In this document: positions 43,906-51,941 of the stretch, piece after piece
Position numbering within the stretch: position 1 is the stretch's first letter
Layout of the letters: every line of letters begins with the position of its first letter
Assembly: GCA_041744375.1 (NCBI GenBank)
Contig: JBGTLA010000063.1
Coordinates: forward strand, 1 to 64,000
Source: JBGTLA01 sp041744375
Lineage (GTDB): Bacteria; Actinomycetota; Acidimicrobiia; Spongiisociales; ZC4RG35
Direction: 5' to 3'
DNA length: 64,000 bases
The notes under the pieces: generated by a model
Told to the model about the DNA's origin: nothing
Databases searched by the model: none
The model's input: the letters and a program-made list of their open reading frames with translations, nothing else
Program-made: the position numbers and the translations under genes

Positions 43906-44319
43906 TCAAGTAGCTGGGCCGGCACCGAGGTCGATCAGCAACTGGCGCACTCGCGTTTCGATCTCGTCTCGAATAGGCCGGACCTGGTCGAGGGACTTGT
44001 CGGCAGGGTCGTCGAGGTCCCAGTCGAGATAGCGCTTGCCGGGTATGACGGGACAGGTGTCGCCACACCCCATGGTCACCACCACGTCGGCGGCCCCCAG
44101 AGTCTCGGCGGTCCACGGCCTCGGATGGCGATCGGCAATATCGACCCCGACCTCGGCCATTGCCTGAACAGCGGTCGGGTTGACCTCCGCAGCCGGGTTC
44201 GACCCTCCGGAGAGGACGTCGACCTGGTTACCGGCCAGATGCTCGAGCCATCCGGCCGCCATCTGCGAGCGGCCGGCGTTGTGGACGCACAAGAACAGGA
44301 CCGTGGGTTTGGAGTTCAC
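43906..44319 (-). CDS. arsC: Arsenate reductase, low-molecular-weight phosphatase type
   Basis: A 137-residue enzyme reducing arsenate to arsenite. It has the phosphatase P-loop CVHNAGRS (Cys11...Arg17) and MGCGDTCP with Cys85 and Cys89, followed by PGKRYLDWDL. This form is typical of actinobacterial ArsC enzymes, many of which use mycothiol, though thioredoxin coupling is not excluded. It is followed directly by acr3, which exports the product. Confidence 0.92.
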   Translation of the reverse strand: MNSKPTVLFLCVHNAGRSQMAAGWLEHLAGNQVDVLSGGSNPAAEVNPTAVQAMAEVGVDIADRHPRPWTAETLGAADVVVTMGCGDTCPVIPGKRYLDWDLDDPADKSLDQVRPIRDEIETRVRQLLIDLGAGPAT

Positions 44320-44402
44320 GTCATTCCTCTCGGGTCTTTGGCGCCGCTTGGATCTCTATCGGAGCAAAGCACCGCTGAGTTCGACTGGCGCAAGCCCCTC
44401 CG

Positions 44403-45056
44403 TCACATCAGCGCTTTCGTCAACCACCCGATTCGGCGGTCGAGGTCGGAACGAGCCGCTCGGAACGCTTCCAATCGGCCGTCGGCGACAGGATCGGCGA
44501 TCGACCAATGCAGTCTGACCGGCGATCCGAAGGGCGGGGGGTCTTCGCCGGCGAAGTCACAAACTGTCACCAAGATGTCGGGGCTCGGCACTTCATGGTA
44601 TCCGTGGGTCGAGTCGGCGAGCCTGAGGCCAACCTCCTCGGCAGCTACCCGGGCCTTGGAATGAACGGTCGGCGCCGGTCGTGACCCGGCAGAGAACGCT
44701 TTTCTCCCCGTTTGCCTTCGGTACAAAGCAGCCGCCAGCTGGGAGCGGGCAGAATTTCGACTGCACGCAAACAGGACCGTCTCGCCACCGAGGGCGGGCA
44801 CTGGCGGCGGGCAGGGGAGACGGTCGTGCCTCAGCTTCAGGTAGCGACGTCGGCCATCGGCATCGGAATCGCGACGCTCTATGAGACCCACCCGCTCGAG
44901 AGACTTCAGATGATGGGCGAGCAGGTTGGAGGGCAGGTCCAGACGGGTCGCGAGCTCGGCCGGTGAAAGGTCGGAGAGGGCCAGTGCCTCCACAACGGCG
45001 AGGCGCCGCTCGTCTCCCAGGGCGGCGTGAACAGCAGCTCGTTGCGGCAGATTCAT
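44403..45056 (-). CDS. ArsR-type repressor fused to an LMW-phosphatase/arsenate-reductase-like domain
   Basis: A 217-residue fusion. Residues 1-80 are a winged-helix ArsR domain (LGDERRLAVVEALALSDLSPAELATRL, then a recognition helix LPSNLLAHHLKSLERVGLI). Residues 93-217 are an LMW-phosphatase fold with an intact P-loop, CSRNSARS (Cys98, Arg104), and a candidate acid loop CDFAGED. The usual ArsR metalloid-binding cysteine pair is not seen in the helix region; cysteines occur at about 82 (linker), 98 and 167. It may both sense and bind or reduce arsenic. ATG at 45056 is preferred to GTG 45059 because TATGTT lies 7 bases before it. It heads the arsenic operon. Confidence 0.85.
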   Translation of the reverse strand: MNLPQRAAVHAALGDERRLAVVEALALSDLSPAELATRLDLPSNLLAHHLKSLERVGLIERRDSDADGRRRYLKLRHDRLPCPPPVPALGGETVLFACSRNSARSQLAAALYRRQTGRKAFSAGSRPAPTVHSKARVAAEEVGLRLADSTHGYHEVPSPDILVTVCDFAGEDPPPFGSPVRLHWSIADPVADGRLEAFRAARSDLDRRIGWLTKALM

Positions 45057-45057
45057 C

Positions 45058-45075
45058 ACTCAAAACATACTGAGT
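45058..45075. promoter_or_regulatory. Candidate ArsR operator overlapping the -10 box of the arsenic operon
   Basis: ACTCA-N8-TGAGT is a perfect 5-bp inverted repeat that encloses the minus-strand TATGTT (45064-45069), the leaderless -10 box of the ArsR fusion gene. Binding there would give autoregulation and control of arsC and acr3. Confidence 0.45.
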
Positions 45076-45114
45076 CACTTCGTGCTGAGCAATTTGACGG
45101 ATGCTTTCCTCGGC

Positions 45115-45120
45115 TACCGT
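45115..45120 (+). promoter_or_regulatory. Leaderless-type -10 box of purE
   Basis: TACCGT is followed by 6 bases and the ATG at 45127, excluding the in-frame start at 45082. Confidence 0.55.
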
Positions 45121-45126
45121 GCCGGC

Positions 45127-45591
45127 ATGACCAAACGTGTAGCAATCGTGATGGGTTCAGGGTCCGACCGGGTAGTGATGGACAAGGCCGGCGACATGCT
45201 CGATCGCTTCGGCATTGAGCACGAGACCCGCGTCCTGTCGGCCCACAAGACACCCGACCAAGCCCTCGAGTTCGCCACAGCAGCAGCCGACCGGGGGTTC
45301 GGCGTGATCATCGCCGGAGCGGGCAAGGCCGCCCACCTGGCGGGGGTCATGGCGGCCAAGTCCCTGCTACCGGTGATCGGGGTACCAATTGACGCCTCAC
45401 TCAACGGCCTCGACTCGCTACTCGCCACCGTCCAGATGCCGACGGGCATCCCGGTGGCGACGGTGGCCATAGACTCGTCGGCCAATGCTGCTCTGTTGGC
45501 CGTCGCCATCCTCGCTCTAGAGGATGAGACCTTGACCGAGAGGCTCGCCCAATACCGTCGGAAGTTGACAGAAGACACCCTCGACGGCTGA
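45127..45591 (+). CDS. purE: N5-carboxyaminoimidazole ribonucleotide mutase (class I PurE)
   Basis: A 154-residue enzyme converting N5-CAIR to CAIR. It has VMGSGSDRVVMDKA at the N-terminus, VLSAHKTPDQALEFA and the GAGKAAHLAGVMAAKS loop of the active site, matching class I PurE. The partner PurK is not in the window. The gene is divergent from the arsenic operon and precedes glutaryl-CoA dehydrogenase. Purine genes purD and purE flank the arsenic cassette. Confidence 0.95.
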   Translation: MTKRVAIVMGSGSDRVVMDKAGDMLDRFGIEHETRVLSAHKTPDQALEFATAAADRGFGVIIAGAGKAAHLAGVMAAKSLLPVIGVPIDASLNGLDSLLATVQMPTGIPVATVAIDSSANAALLAVAILALEDETLTERLAQYRRKLTEDTLDG

Positions 45592-45645
45592 GGGGAGGGA
45601 AGGTGCCCTGCGGGGGCGGGCGGGAGAAACGATCCCCGAGGGCGG

Positions 45646-45651
45646 TACCAT
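45646..45651 (+). promoter_or_regulatory. Leaderless-type -10 box of gcdH
   Basis: TACCAT is followed by 8 bases and the ATG at 45660. Confidence 0.5.
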
Positions 45652-45659
45652 GGCGAACC

Positions 45660-46841
45660 ATGAGTGATATCGCCTTGAGCACACCGGATGCACGCGATTT
45701 CCTGGCAATCGATTCGTTGTTGGACAGCGACGAGCGGCTATTGCGGGACACGGTGCGAGAGTTCGTCCGACGTGAAGTAGAACCGAACGTCGGCATGTGG
45801 TGGGAAGAGGGGGTGTTTCCTATCGAACTGGCCAAGGTAATGGGTGACATGGGCCTTCTGGGGATGCATCTCGAGGGGTATGGATGTGCGGGGACGTCGG
45901 CCACGGCCTATGGGCTGGCGTGTCTGGAGCTGGAGGCGGGGGATTCGGGGGTGCGCAGTTTCGTGTCGGTGCAGGGCTCGTTGGCCATGTTCCCGATCTG
46001 GAAGTTCGGTTCGGAGGAGCAGAAGCAGGAGTGGCTGCCCAAGATGGCATCCGGAGAGGCGATCGGGTGTTTCGGGCTGACCGAGGCCGACTCGGGCTCG
46101 GATCCGTCGTCGATGCGCACCAACGCCCGTCGACATGGCTCGGACTGGGTCATCAACGGCTCCAAGATGTGGATCACCAACGGCAACCTGGCCCACGTGG
46201 CGATCATCTGGGCGCGGACGGAAGAGGGAGTGCGTGGGTTCGTCGTCCCCACCGACACTCCGGGGTTCTCTGCCCACGAGATCGAGCACAAGGCCTCACT
46301 GCGGGCATCTGTCACATCCGAGTTGGTCCTCGACGACGTGCGGGTTCCCGACGAGTTCGTGCTGCCCGAGGTGGCCTCGATGCGGGGGCCTCTGTCGTGT
46401 CTCAACGAGGCGCGCTACGGGATCGCCTGGGGTGTGGTCGGCGCCGCCCGCGCCTGTTACGAGACTGCTCTCGACTATTCCCTTGAACGGGTTCAGTTCG
46501 ACAAGCCCATCGCCGCCTTCCAGCTCACCCAGCGAAAACTGGTGGAGATGATGATTGCGGTCAACCGGGCCAACCTGGTGGCTCTGCATCTCGGTCGCCG
46601 CAAGGACGATGGCACTCTTACCCCCACCCAGGTCAGCTTCGGCAAGATGGACAACACCCGCAACGCCCTCGACGTGGCCCGACTCGCCCGGGGCGTTCTC
46701 GGGGGCAACGGCATCACGCTCGAGTATCCCGTGTTCCGTCACATGGCCAACCTCGAAACCGTCTACACGTACGAGGGCACCAACGAGATCCACACTCTCA
46801 TCATGGGCCAAGCCATCACCGGCCACGCCGCCTTCGGCTGA
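45660..46841 (+). CDS. gcdH: Glutaryl-CoA dehydrogenase
   Basis: A 393-residue acyl-CoA dehydrogenase of the glutaryl-CoA type, which oxidises and decarboxylates glutaryl-CoA to crotonyl-CoA in lysine and tryptophan breakdown. It has CFGLTEADSGSDPSSM (flavin site), WVINGSKMWITN, GGNGITLEYPVFRHM, and a C-terminus YEGTNEIHTLIMGQAITG, in which the YEGT Glu is the catalytic base. The YEGTNEIHTLI block is characteristic of glutaryl-CoA dehydrogenases. The start is set by the leaderless -10 box. Confidence 0.9.
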   Translation: MSDIALSTPDARDFLAIDSLLDSDERLLRDTVREFVRREVEPNVGMWWEEGVFPIELAKVMGDMGLLGMHLEGYGCAGTSATAYGLACLELEAGDSGVRSFVSVQGSLAMFPIWKFGSEEQKQEWLPKMASGEAIGCFGLTEADSGSDPSSMRTNARRHGSDWVINGSKMWITNGNLAHVAIIWARTEEGVRGFVVPTDTPGFSAHEIEHKASLRASVTSELVLDDVRVPDEFVLPEVASMRGPLSCLNEARYGIAWGVVGAARACYETALDYSLERVQFDKPIAAFQLTQRKLVEMMIAVNRANLVALHLGRRKDDGTLTPTQVSFGKMDNTRNALDVARLARGVLGGNGITLEYPVFRHMANLETVYTYEGTNEIHTLIMGQAITGHAAFG

Positions 46842-46865
46842 CACGGAGACCTTGAAAAGGGCCCC

Positions 46866-47270
46866 TTGGGTTGGCAAAGTGACGCTGTGCCAGCCGCCGG
46901 CTCCCGCCACGATCTCTACAATGCCCTCAGGGAATCGTTGGGCGAGGTCAACGCGGACACGATGATGGCATACCTACCGGATGTCCCCCAGGACGAAATC
47001 GCCACACGCAGCCAGGTCGCCCAACTCGCCAGCGACGTCGCATCCCTGCGCGGAGGACTACACGCCGAGATGGCAGACCTAGGAAAAGACCTCCGCGCCG
47101 AGATGGCAGACCTAGGAAAAGACCTCAGAAGCGAAATCGGTGATTTTCGCCAGGAGTCCCACGGTGAGTTGTCAGCTCGTGTCGCCGAGCTCCATGGTCG
47201 CTTTTACCGCTTCTTCATTGCTCAGATCGCCGCCCTGGTCGCCCTCGGTACCGCCATCATCTTCACCTGA
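46866..47270 (+). CDS. Small coiled-coil protein with C-terminal membrane helix (DUF1640-like)
   Basis: A 134-residue protein: N-terminal helix (DLYNALRESLG), a coiled-coil heptad region containing the repeated unit AEMADLGKDLR, then SHGELSARVAELHGRF and a C-terminal membrane helix (FFIAQIAALVALGTAIIF). This resembles DUF1640/CCDC90-like tail-anchored coiled coils. The start is uncertain: TTG at 46866 or GTG at 46887 in frame. Its last bases overlap the convergent DNA glycosylase gene. Confidence 0.6.
   Translation: MGWQSDAVPAAGSRHDLYNALRESLGEVNADTMMAYLPDVPQDEIATRSQVAQLASDVASLRGGLHAEMADLGKDLRAEMADLGKDLRSEIGDFRQESHGELSARVAELHGRFYRFFIAQIAALVALGTAIIFT
47064..47126 (+). repeat. 33-bp tandem repeat within the coiled-coil gene
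   Basis: A 30-base stretch beginning GCCGAGATGGCAGAC occurs identically at 47064 and 47097. It adds one AEMADLGKDLR unit (11 residues) to the coiled coil without breaking the frame. Confidence 0.85.
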
Positions 47271-48450
47271 GCAGGCGACCAAGTATCCCGGCGAGGTCGC
47301 CTCTGGGCATCACCTCGACCTCTTCCACCCCCAACCATTGGGCAGCGGCCTCGAGATCGCGGGCCAGTCGGCGCCCCACCGCTCTGCGATCGATGCCATC
47401 TTCACCGTGGGCGGCCTGGACTCTTAGTTTGCGCTCCTTCCGATCGGTCTTGAGGTCGACTCGAGCCACGAGGTGGCCGTCGAAGAGGTATGGGAGCACG
47501 TAGTAGCCATAGAGCCGCTTCGGCGCGGGGACGTAGATCTCGATGCGGTAGTGGAACCCGAACATCCGCTCAACACGGGGCCTGAACCACACCAGCGAGT
47601 CGAAGGGAGACAAGAGAGCCGAACCTTCGATCTGCCGGGGCGTCACGGCTTCGGGGTGCAGGTAGGCGGGCTGATCCCAACCCATCACCTCCACGAGCTC
47701 GAGTTCGCCCTGTTCGACCAGCCGCTCAAGCAGGGGTCGGGCAACGGGCATGCGTATCCGGTGGTAATCGGCCAGGTCATGAGCTGTCCCGATACCAAGG
47801 CTGCGGGCGGCGATCTTCAGCAACTCCATCCGCGCCGGATCGGGATCCAGAGCACCGTCCTCCAGTCGTCCGGCGGGTATGACCCGCTCCACCACGTCGT
47901 AGTGGCGCACAAAATTGGGACGCTCGGCCGTGGTGACCTTGCCGGTGAGAAAGAGCGCCTCCAGCGCCACCTTGCCGTCCGACCACCCCCACATGGCCTC
48001 TTTCTCTCTCTCTCCCGGGTCGGACAACTCAGCGGCTCGGAGCGGCCCCTTGGCGCGCACCTCCTCCAGCACCGATTCCAAGAAGCCGGGCCGCTCGGCG
48101 ACCATGCGCTCAATCCGGTTCCAATGCCATCCTCCATCCATCCGGTGACGGAACAGCCCGTACTGCTCGACGGGAATCAACGACGCCTCGTGACCCCAGT
48201 ATTCGAACAGCTCACGTGAACCCCACAGCCAGCGATCGAGAGCATCACGCTCATAGTGGCCCAGTCGAGAGAAGAAGGGCATGTAGTGGGTACGAGCGAA
48301 CACATTGACCGAATCGAGCTGAACCAACCCGACGCGCCCCACGACCCGACGGAAGTGCCGGACGTCGACCCGACCCGATGGTGGTGGGTCGGCGAACCCC
48401 TGGGCAGCCAAGGCCACCCGTCGGGCCCGTTCAACCGAGATTCGGGCCAT
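47263..48450 (-). CDS. YcaQ/AlkX-like winged-helix DNA glycosylase
   Basis: A 395-residue member of the HTH_42 (AlkZ/YcaQ) family. The catalytic Q-x-D motif is VQLDSVNV (Gln44, Asp46), the QxD form of YcaQ/AlkX, which unhooks interstrand crosslinks and removes alkylated bases; the QxQ form belongs to AlkZ. Other marks are WLWGSRELFEYWGHEASLIP and LLSPFDSLVWFRPR. The ATG at 48450 shares a base with the purB stop (TGATG), making it last in the operon from 51165. Function by family; substrate range is not certain. Confidence 0.87.
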   Translation of the reverse strand: MARISVERARRVALAAQGFADPPPSGRVDVRHFRRVVGRVGLVQLDSVNVFARTHYMPFFSRLGHYERDALDRWLWGSRELFEYWGHEASLIPVEQYGLFRHRMDGGWHWNRIERMVAERPGFLESVLEEVRAKGPLRAAELSDPGEREKEAMWGWSDGKVALEALFLTGKVTTAERPNFVRHYDVVERVIPAGRLEDGALDPDPARMELLKIAARSLGIGTAHDLADYHRIRMPVARPLLERLVEQGELELVEVMGWDQPAYLHPEAVTPRQIEGSALLSPFDSLVWFRPRVERMFGFHYRIEIYVPAPKRLYGYYVLPYLFDGHLVARVDLKTDRKERKLRVQAAHGEDGIDRRAVGRRLARDLEAAAQWLGVEEVEVMPRGDLAGILGRLLR

Positions 48451-49865
48451 CAAAAAAGCGGTTCGGGATGGTATTCGGCCGCGGCGGGATGCTGCTCGAC
48501 CATGGCCGACGCTCTCTCGACGAATCGCCCTACCTGACGGGTGGCCAGCCCGGTGAACTCGAGAGGTGATCCGATTGCGGCGGAGATGGCCGCCGCGTCG
48601 AGCGGGAACTGAGGATCGGACGCCAACCTCGACAGGAGACTGGACGTCGAACCCGGACTCTCCCTCCGCTCCCGGGCGGCAGTCACTGCGTGGCGGCCGA
48701 TCACCTCGTGGGCCTGCTCGCGTCCCATGCCCTCAGCAACAGCCGCCGTGAGGAGGCGACTCGTGGCGAGAAACGGCAAATTGGCCCCTAGCTCCGACGC
48801 GATCGGTTCGGCATGGAACCCGAGATCGGCCACCACAACCAGGAAGGACTGGAACAAGCCGTCGATGGCGAAGAAGGCGTCGGGCAACATCACCCGGCGC
48901 ACCACCGAACAAGAAACGTCACCCTCATTCCACTGCTCCCCCGACAAGGCCGCTGCCATGGCCAGATGGCCCGCCAGGACCACCTTGAGCCCGTGCACAC
49001 GCTCTGAGGTTCGGGCGTTCATCTTGTGGGGCATGGCCGACGATCCCACCTGGCCGGGTTGGAAGCCCTCGGTAGCGAGATCGTGACCGGCCATCAGGCG
49101 TAACGTGGTTGTCAGATTCACCGGCCCGGCTGCCAACTGGTTGAGGAGCGAAACCACCTCGAGGTCGAGACTGCGGGGATACACCTGACCAACGGCGGTG
49201 ATGACCTCGCTGAACCCGAGCCAGTCGGCCACGTACCGTTCCAGCTGCTCGGCGGCCTCGGGCGAACCCAGGAGCTCTTCTTGGTCTTGCTGAGTTCCAA
49301 CCGGGCCCTTGATACCTCGTAGTGGATATCGTCCCAAGAGATGCTCGAGCCGCTCCACGGCCATGAGCAGCTCTTCGCCGGCCGACGCAAAGCGTTTGCC
49401 CACCGTGGTGACCTGGGCCGGCACGTTGTGGGTTCGCCCGGTGATGGGGAGGTCCCCGTAGCGGGCAGCCGCTTCGGCCACGGCTGCCAGGGCCGCTACC
49501 GCCCGAACCATCACCAGCTCGAGCGAGCGACGGACCTGAAGTTGCTCGACATTCTCGGTGAGGTCGCGCGACGTCATACCGAGATGAATCGCCTCGTGAC
49601 CGGCGAGAGCGTTGAACTCCTCGATCCGGGCCTTGACGTCGTGGCGAAGCACCCTCTCCCGATCGCTGATCGATTCCAGGTCGACGTCGCCTATCACCTT
49701 CTGGTAATCGTCGACGACGTCGGCGGCTACTTCGAGCCCCAGGCGAGCCTGGGCGTCGAGTACTGCCAGCCACAGCTGCCGCTCGAGCTTCACCTTCTCG
49801 CTCGGATCCCACACGTGACGCATCTCCGGAGAGGCGTACCGATGGGCCAGGACATTCTCGATCAT
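48450..49865 (-). CDS. purB: Adenylosuccinate lyase
   Basis: A 471-residue member of the fumarase/aspartase superfamily. It releases fumarate from SAICAR and from adenylosuccinate (two steps of purine and AMP synthesis). It has the N-terminal HRYASPEMRHVWDP, HLGMTSRDLTEN, the TVGKRFASAGEEL region and the flexible catalytic loop GSSAMPHKMN. The ATG at 49865 overlaps the ROK kinase stop; the 144-residue extension to 50297 would run through that gene and is rejected. Confidence 0.95.
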   Translation of the reverse strand: MIENVLAHRYASPEMRHVWDPSEKVKLERQLWLAVLDAQARLGLEVAADVVDDYQKVIGDVDLESISDRERVLRHDVKARIEEFNALAGHEAIHLGMTSRDLTENVEQLQVRRSLELVMVRAVAALAAVAEAAARYGDLPITGRTHNVPAQVTTVGKRFASAGEELLMAVERLEHLLGRYPLRGIKGPVGTQQDQEELLGSPEAAEQLERYVADWLGFSEVITAVGQVYPRSLDLEVVSLLNQLAAGPVNLTTTLRLMAGHDLATEGFQPGQVGSSAMPHKMNARTSERVHGLKVVLAGHLAMAAALSGEQWNEGDVSCSVVRRVMLPDAFFAIDGLFQSFLVVVADLGFHAEPIASELGANLPFLATSRLLTAAVAEGMGREQAHEVIGRHAVTAARERRESPGSTSSLLSRLASDPQFPLDAAAISAAIGSPLEFTGLATRQVGRFVERASAMVEQHPAAAEYHPEPLF

Positions 49866-50767
49866 GTCGGGACCAGCATGGCGGCTCCCCGCACACCTGA
49901 CGAGTCGCCGTGATGGTTGCGAACCAACCGGGTCGCCACTTCGCCCCCGAAAACGTAGTCGGCCCAGCGGGCAGGCACTTTGGTGTAGAGCTCGTCGACG
50001 TTGCTCATTCCCCCGCCCAGCACCACGACCTCCGGGTCGAGGATGTCGATGACCGTCGCCAGAGAGCGAGCCATCCGATCCGCGTACCGGTCGATGCTGT
50101 CTCGGGCCGAAGCCACCCCGTCCCGGGCGGCTGTCACGATGTCGGGAGCTGACATGGAGTCGCCGGTCACGCGCTCGTGGTCGGCAGACAGAGCAGGCCC
50201 GGCCAGCCACTTCTCGATGCAGCCGAGTTTCCCGCAGTAGCACTCTGGTCCCGTCCGTTCGGTCTCGCTCGGCCACGGGAGCGGGTTGTGTCCCCACTCT
50301 CCGGCAATTCTGTTGGGTCCGGTGCGAACCGTTCCATCAACGACGACTCCTCCCCCCACACCGGTGCCGACGATCACCCCGAAGACGATGGCCGCCCCGG
50401 CGGCGGCGCCGTCGGTGGCCTCTGACAGAGCGAAACAGTCGGCGTCGTTGCGCATCACCAGCGGACGACCCAGAGCTTCGGCCAAATCGACGTCGAAGGG
50501 CTCACCGTTGAGAGCTGTGGTGTTCGAGTTCTTCATCGTGCCTTCGAAGGGGGAGATGGCGCCGGGGGTGCCAATCCCCACCGTTGTTGCGGAGTGACCC
50601 ACCTCATCTTCGAGAGCCCTCACGATGTCGACCACCGCCTCGATGATGTCCGGATAACTTCCGGCCGGGGTGGCGGAGCGACGGCGCGCCACTTCCGTCC
50701 CGTCGCCGTCGAGGGCCACGACCTCTATCTTCGTTCCCCCTAGGTCGACTCCGATGCGAACCGTCAC
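49862..50767 (-). CDS. ROK-family sugar kinase
   Basis: A 301-residue kinase with the ATP motif GVDLGGTKIEV at the N-terminus, RNDADCFALSEA (catalytic Asp), GTGVGGGVVVDG and the ROK zinc site CYCGKLGCIEKW. It probably phosphorylates glucose, fructose or an amino sugar. It overlaps the thioesterase gene by 4 bases upstream and purB downstream. Confidence 0.9.
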   Translation of the reverse strand: MTVRIGVDLGGTKIEVVALDGDGTEVARRRSATPAGSYPDIIEAVVDIVRALEDEVGHSATTVGIGTPGAISPFEGTMKNSNTTALNGEPFDVDLAEALGRPLVMRNDADCFALSEATDGAAAGAAIVFGVIVGTGVGGGVVVDGTVRTGPNRIAGEWGHNPLPWPSETERTGPECYCGKLGCIEKWLAGPALSADHERVTGDSMSAPDIVTAARDGVASARDSIDRYADRMARSLATVIDILDPEVVVLGGGMSNVDELYTKVPARWADYVFGGEVATRLVRNHHGDSSGVRGAAMLVPT

Positions 50768-51165
50768 GGATGAAACCTCACCGTGGCGGTCATCACCCCG
50801 GCGACGCGGCTGTCTGCCCGGGTGACTCTGACCCGGTAGGTGCCAAGGGTTCGACCTGACGTGACCTCCTCAACCGCGGCCGTCAACGTGTCGCCGACTC
50901 GTCCGCCGGCGGTGAGAGCCAAATGGGCGTCGATGGTCTCGGGTGATCCTCCTCGATGACCTGCGGCGACCGCCACGGCAGTCTCTGCCAGCGAGAACAA
51001 CACTCCACCATGGCCGCCGTCGAGAAAATTCATATGCTCCTCGACGAGGTCCAGAGTGAGACCAATCTCGGTCGCTGTGACAGACCCCACCGAGATACCC
51101 AGACCGCGCGCCCACGGATCGGCCTCGAGGAAGCGGCGCGTGTCAGCGATGTCGAAACCAGCCAT
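50764..51165 (-). CDS. PaaI-family thioesterase (hotdog fold)
   Basis: A 133-residue protein with the PaaI-type hotdog helix motif MNFLDGGHGGVLFSLAETA, where the HGG-x-x-x-x-L-A core binds the CoA thioester. It likely hydrolyses phenylacetyl-CoA-like or other acyl-CoA thioesters. TAGCAT lies 9 bases before the ATG on the minus strand, inside the end of the amidotransferase gene, so this starts a transcriptional unit with ROK kinase, purB and the glycosylase. Confidence 0.85.
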   Translation of the reverse strand: MAGFDIADTRRFLEADPWARGLGISVGSVTATEIGLTLDLVEEHMNFLDGGHGGVLFSLAETAVAVAAGHRGGSPETIDAHLALTAGGRVGDTLTAAVEEVTSGRTLGTYRVRVTRADSRVAGVMTATVRFHP

Positions 51166-51174
51166 GCCGGCGCG

Positions 51175-51180
51175 ATGCTA
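51175..51180 (-). promoter_or_regulatory. Leaderless-type -10 box of the thioesterase-ROK-purB operon
   Basis: On the minus strand TAGCAT is followed by 9 bases and the ATG at 51165; the box includes the stop codon of the upstream amidotransferase gene. Confidence 0.45.
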
Positions 51181-51870
51181 ACGAGGCGTTCGTGCCCCGT
51201 CGCCCAACGCCCCGAACCATGCGGAGAACATAGAGTCGGCCGCCGCCGCCAGGTCCTCGGCATGACGATGAACCTGCTCGGCGTAGTCCTCACGACCTAC
51301 CCCGGCGACCTCCAACAGGTCGAAACCGGGATCGTCGGCCCAGCGCAGGGCCTCTTCGGGAACGGTCTCAGGGTGAGGCTGGAGAGCCAGCGCCGAACCA
51401 ACCCGGAAGGCCGCGGGATAGTCGGCGGTTTTTGCCAGCAGAGCAGCCCCCGGAGGTAGCTCGAAGGTGTCTCGGTGAGCGAAGAAGGCCTTGTCTCCGA
51501 GCCCTTTCACCACCGCGTCGTTTTCACCCTCCGACGTGAGATCGACATCCACTACGCCGATCTCTGGAAATGGCCCCAGAAATGCGCTCCCACCAAGGGT
51601 ATCCGCCAGCAACTGCGAGCCGAGACAGATCCCGAGCACGGGAATCTCCCGCTCGACGAGTCCGGCGAGCCAACGCTTCTCCGCCACCAGCCAAGGATGA
51701 GGCTCAACGTCGTAGGCGCCCATCTCGCCACCGAGCACCACCGCCGCCTCGACGTCAGCGGGAAACTCGCCCCCGTTGGCCGCTACGACCACCGTGAGGT
51801 AACGATCGAGATGCGGGGCAAGTCGCCCCGGCCGGTATTCCTCTTCGTGATTGACCACTGCGATACGCAT
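51178..51870 (-). CDS. Class I glutamine amidotransferase-like protein
   Basis: A 230-residue protein with the class I GATase nucleophile elbow GICLGSQ (Cys in GxCxGxQ) and the His-x-Glu of the triad as LQPHPE. It resembles GuaA-type stand-alone GATases that modify small substrates, or YfeJ-like proteins, rather than PurQ. The partner or substrate is unknown. The ATG at 51870 is chosen because the longer frame (to 52146) runs into purC on the other strand. It is divergent from purC. Confidence 0.85.
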   Translation of the reverse strand: MRIAVVNHEEEYRPGRLAPHLDRYLTVVVAANGGEFPADVEAAVVLGGEMGAYDVEPHPWLVAEKRWLAGLVEREIPVLGICLGSQLLADTLGGSAFLGPFPEIGVVDVDLTSEGENDAVVKGLGDKAFFAHRDTFELPPGAALLAKTADYPAAFRVGSALALQPHPETVPEEALRWADDPGFDLLEVAGVGREDYAEQVHRHAEDLAAAADSMFSAWFGALGDGARTPR

Positions 51871-51927
51871 GCTTCCGATTGTTGCATCTGTCGGATCCTG
51901 CTTGAACCAAAGCCAGGGGGCGGGCGC

Positions 51928-51933
51928 TACGAT
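51928..51933 (+). promoter_or_regulatory. Leaderless-type -10 box of purCSQL
   Basis: TACGAT is followed by 8 bases and the GTG at 51942. Confidence 0.55.
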
Positions 51934-51941
51934 CACGTCTC

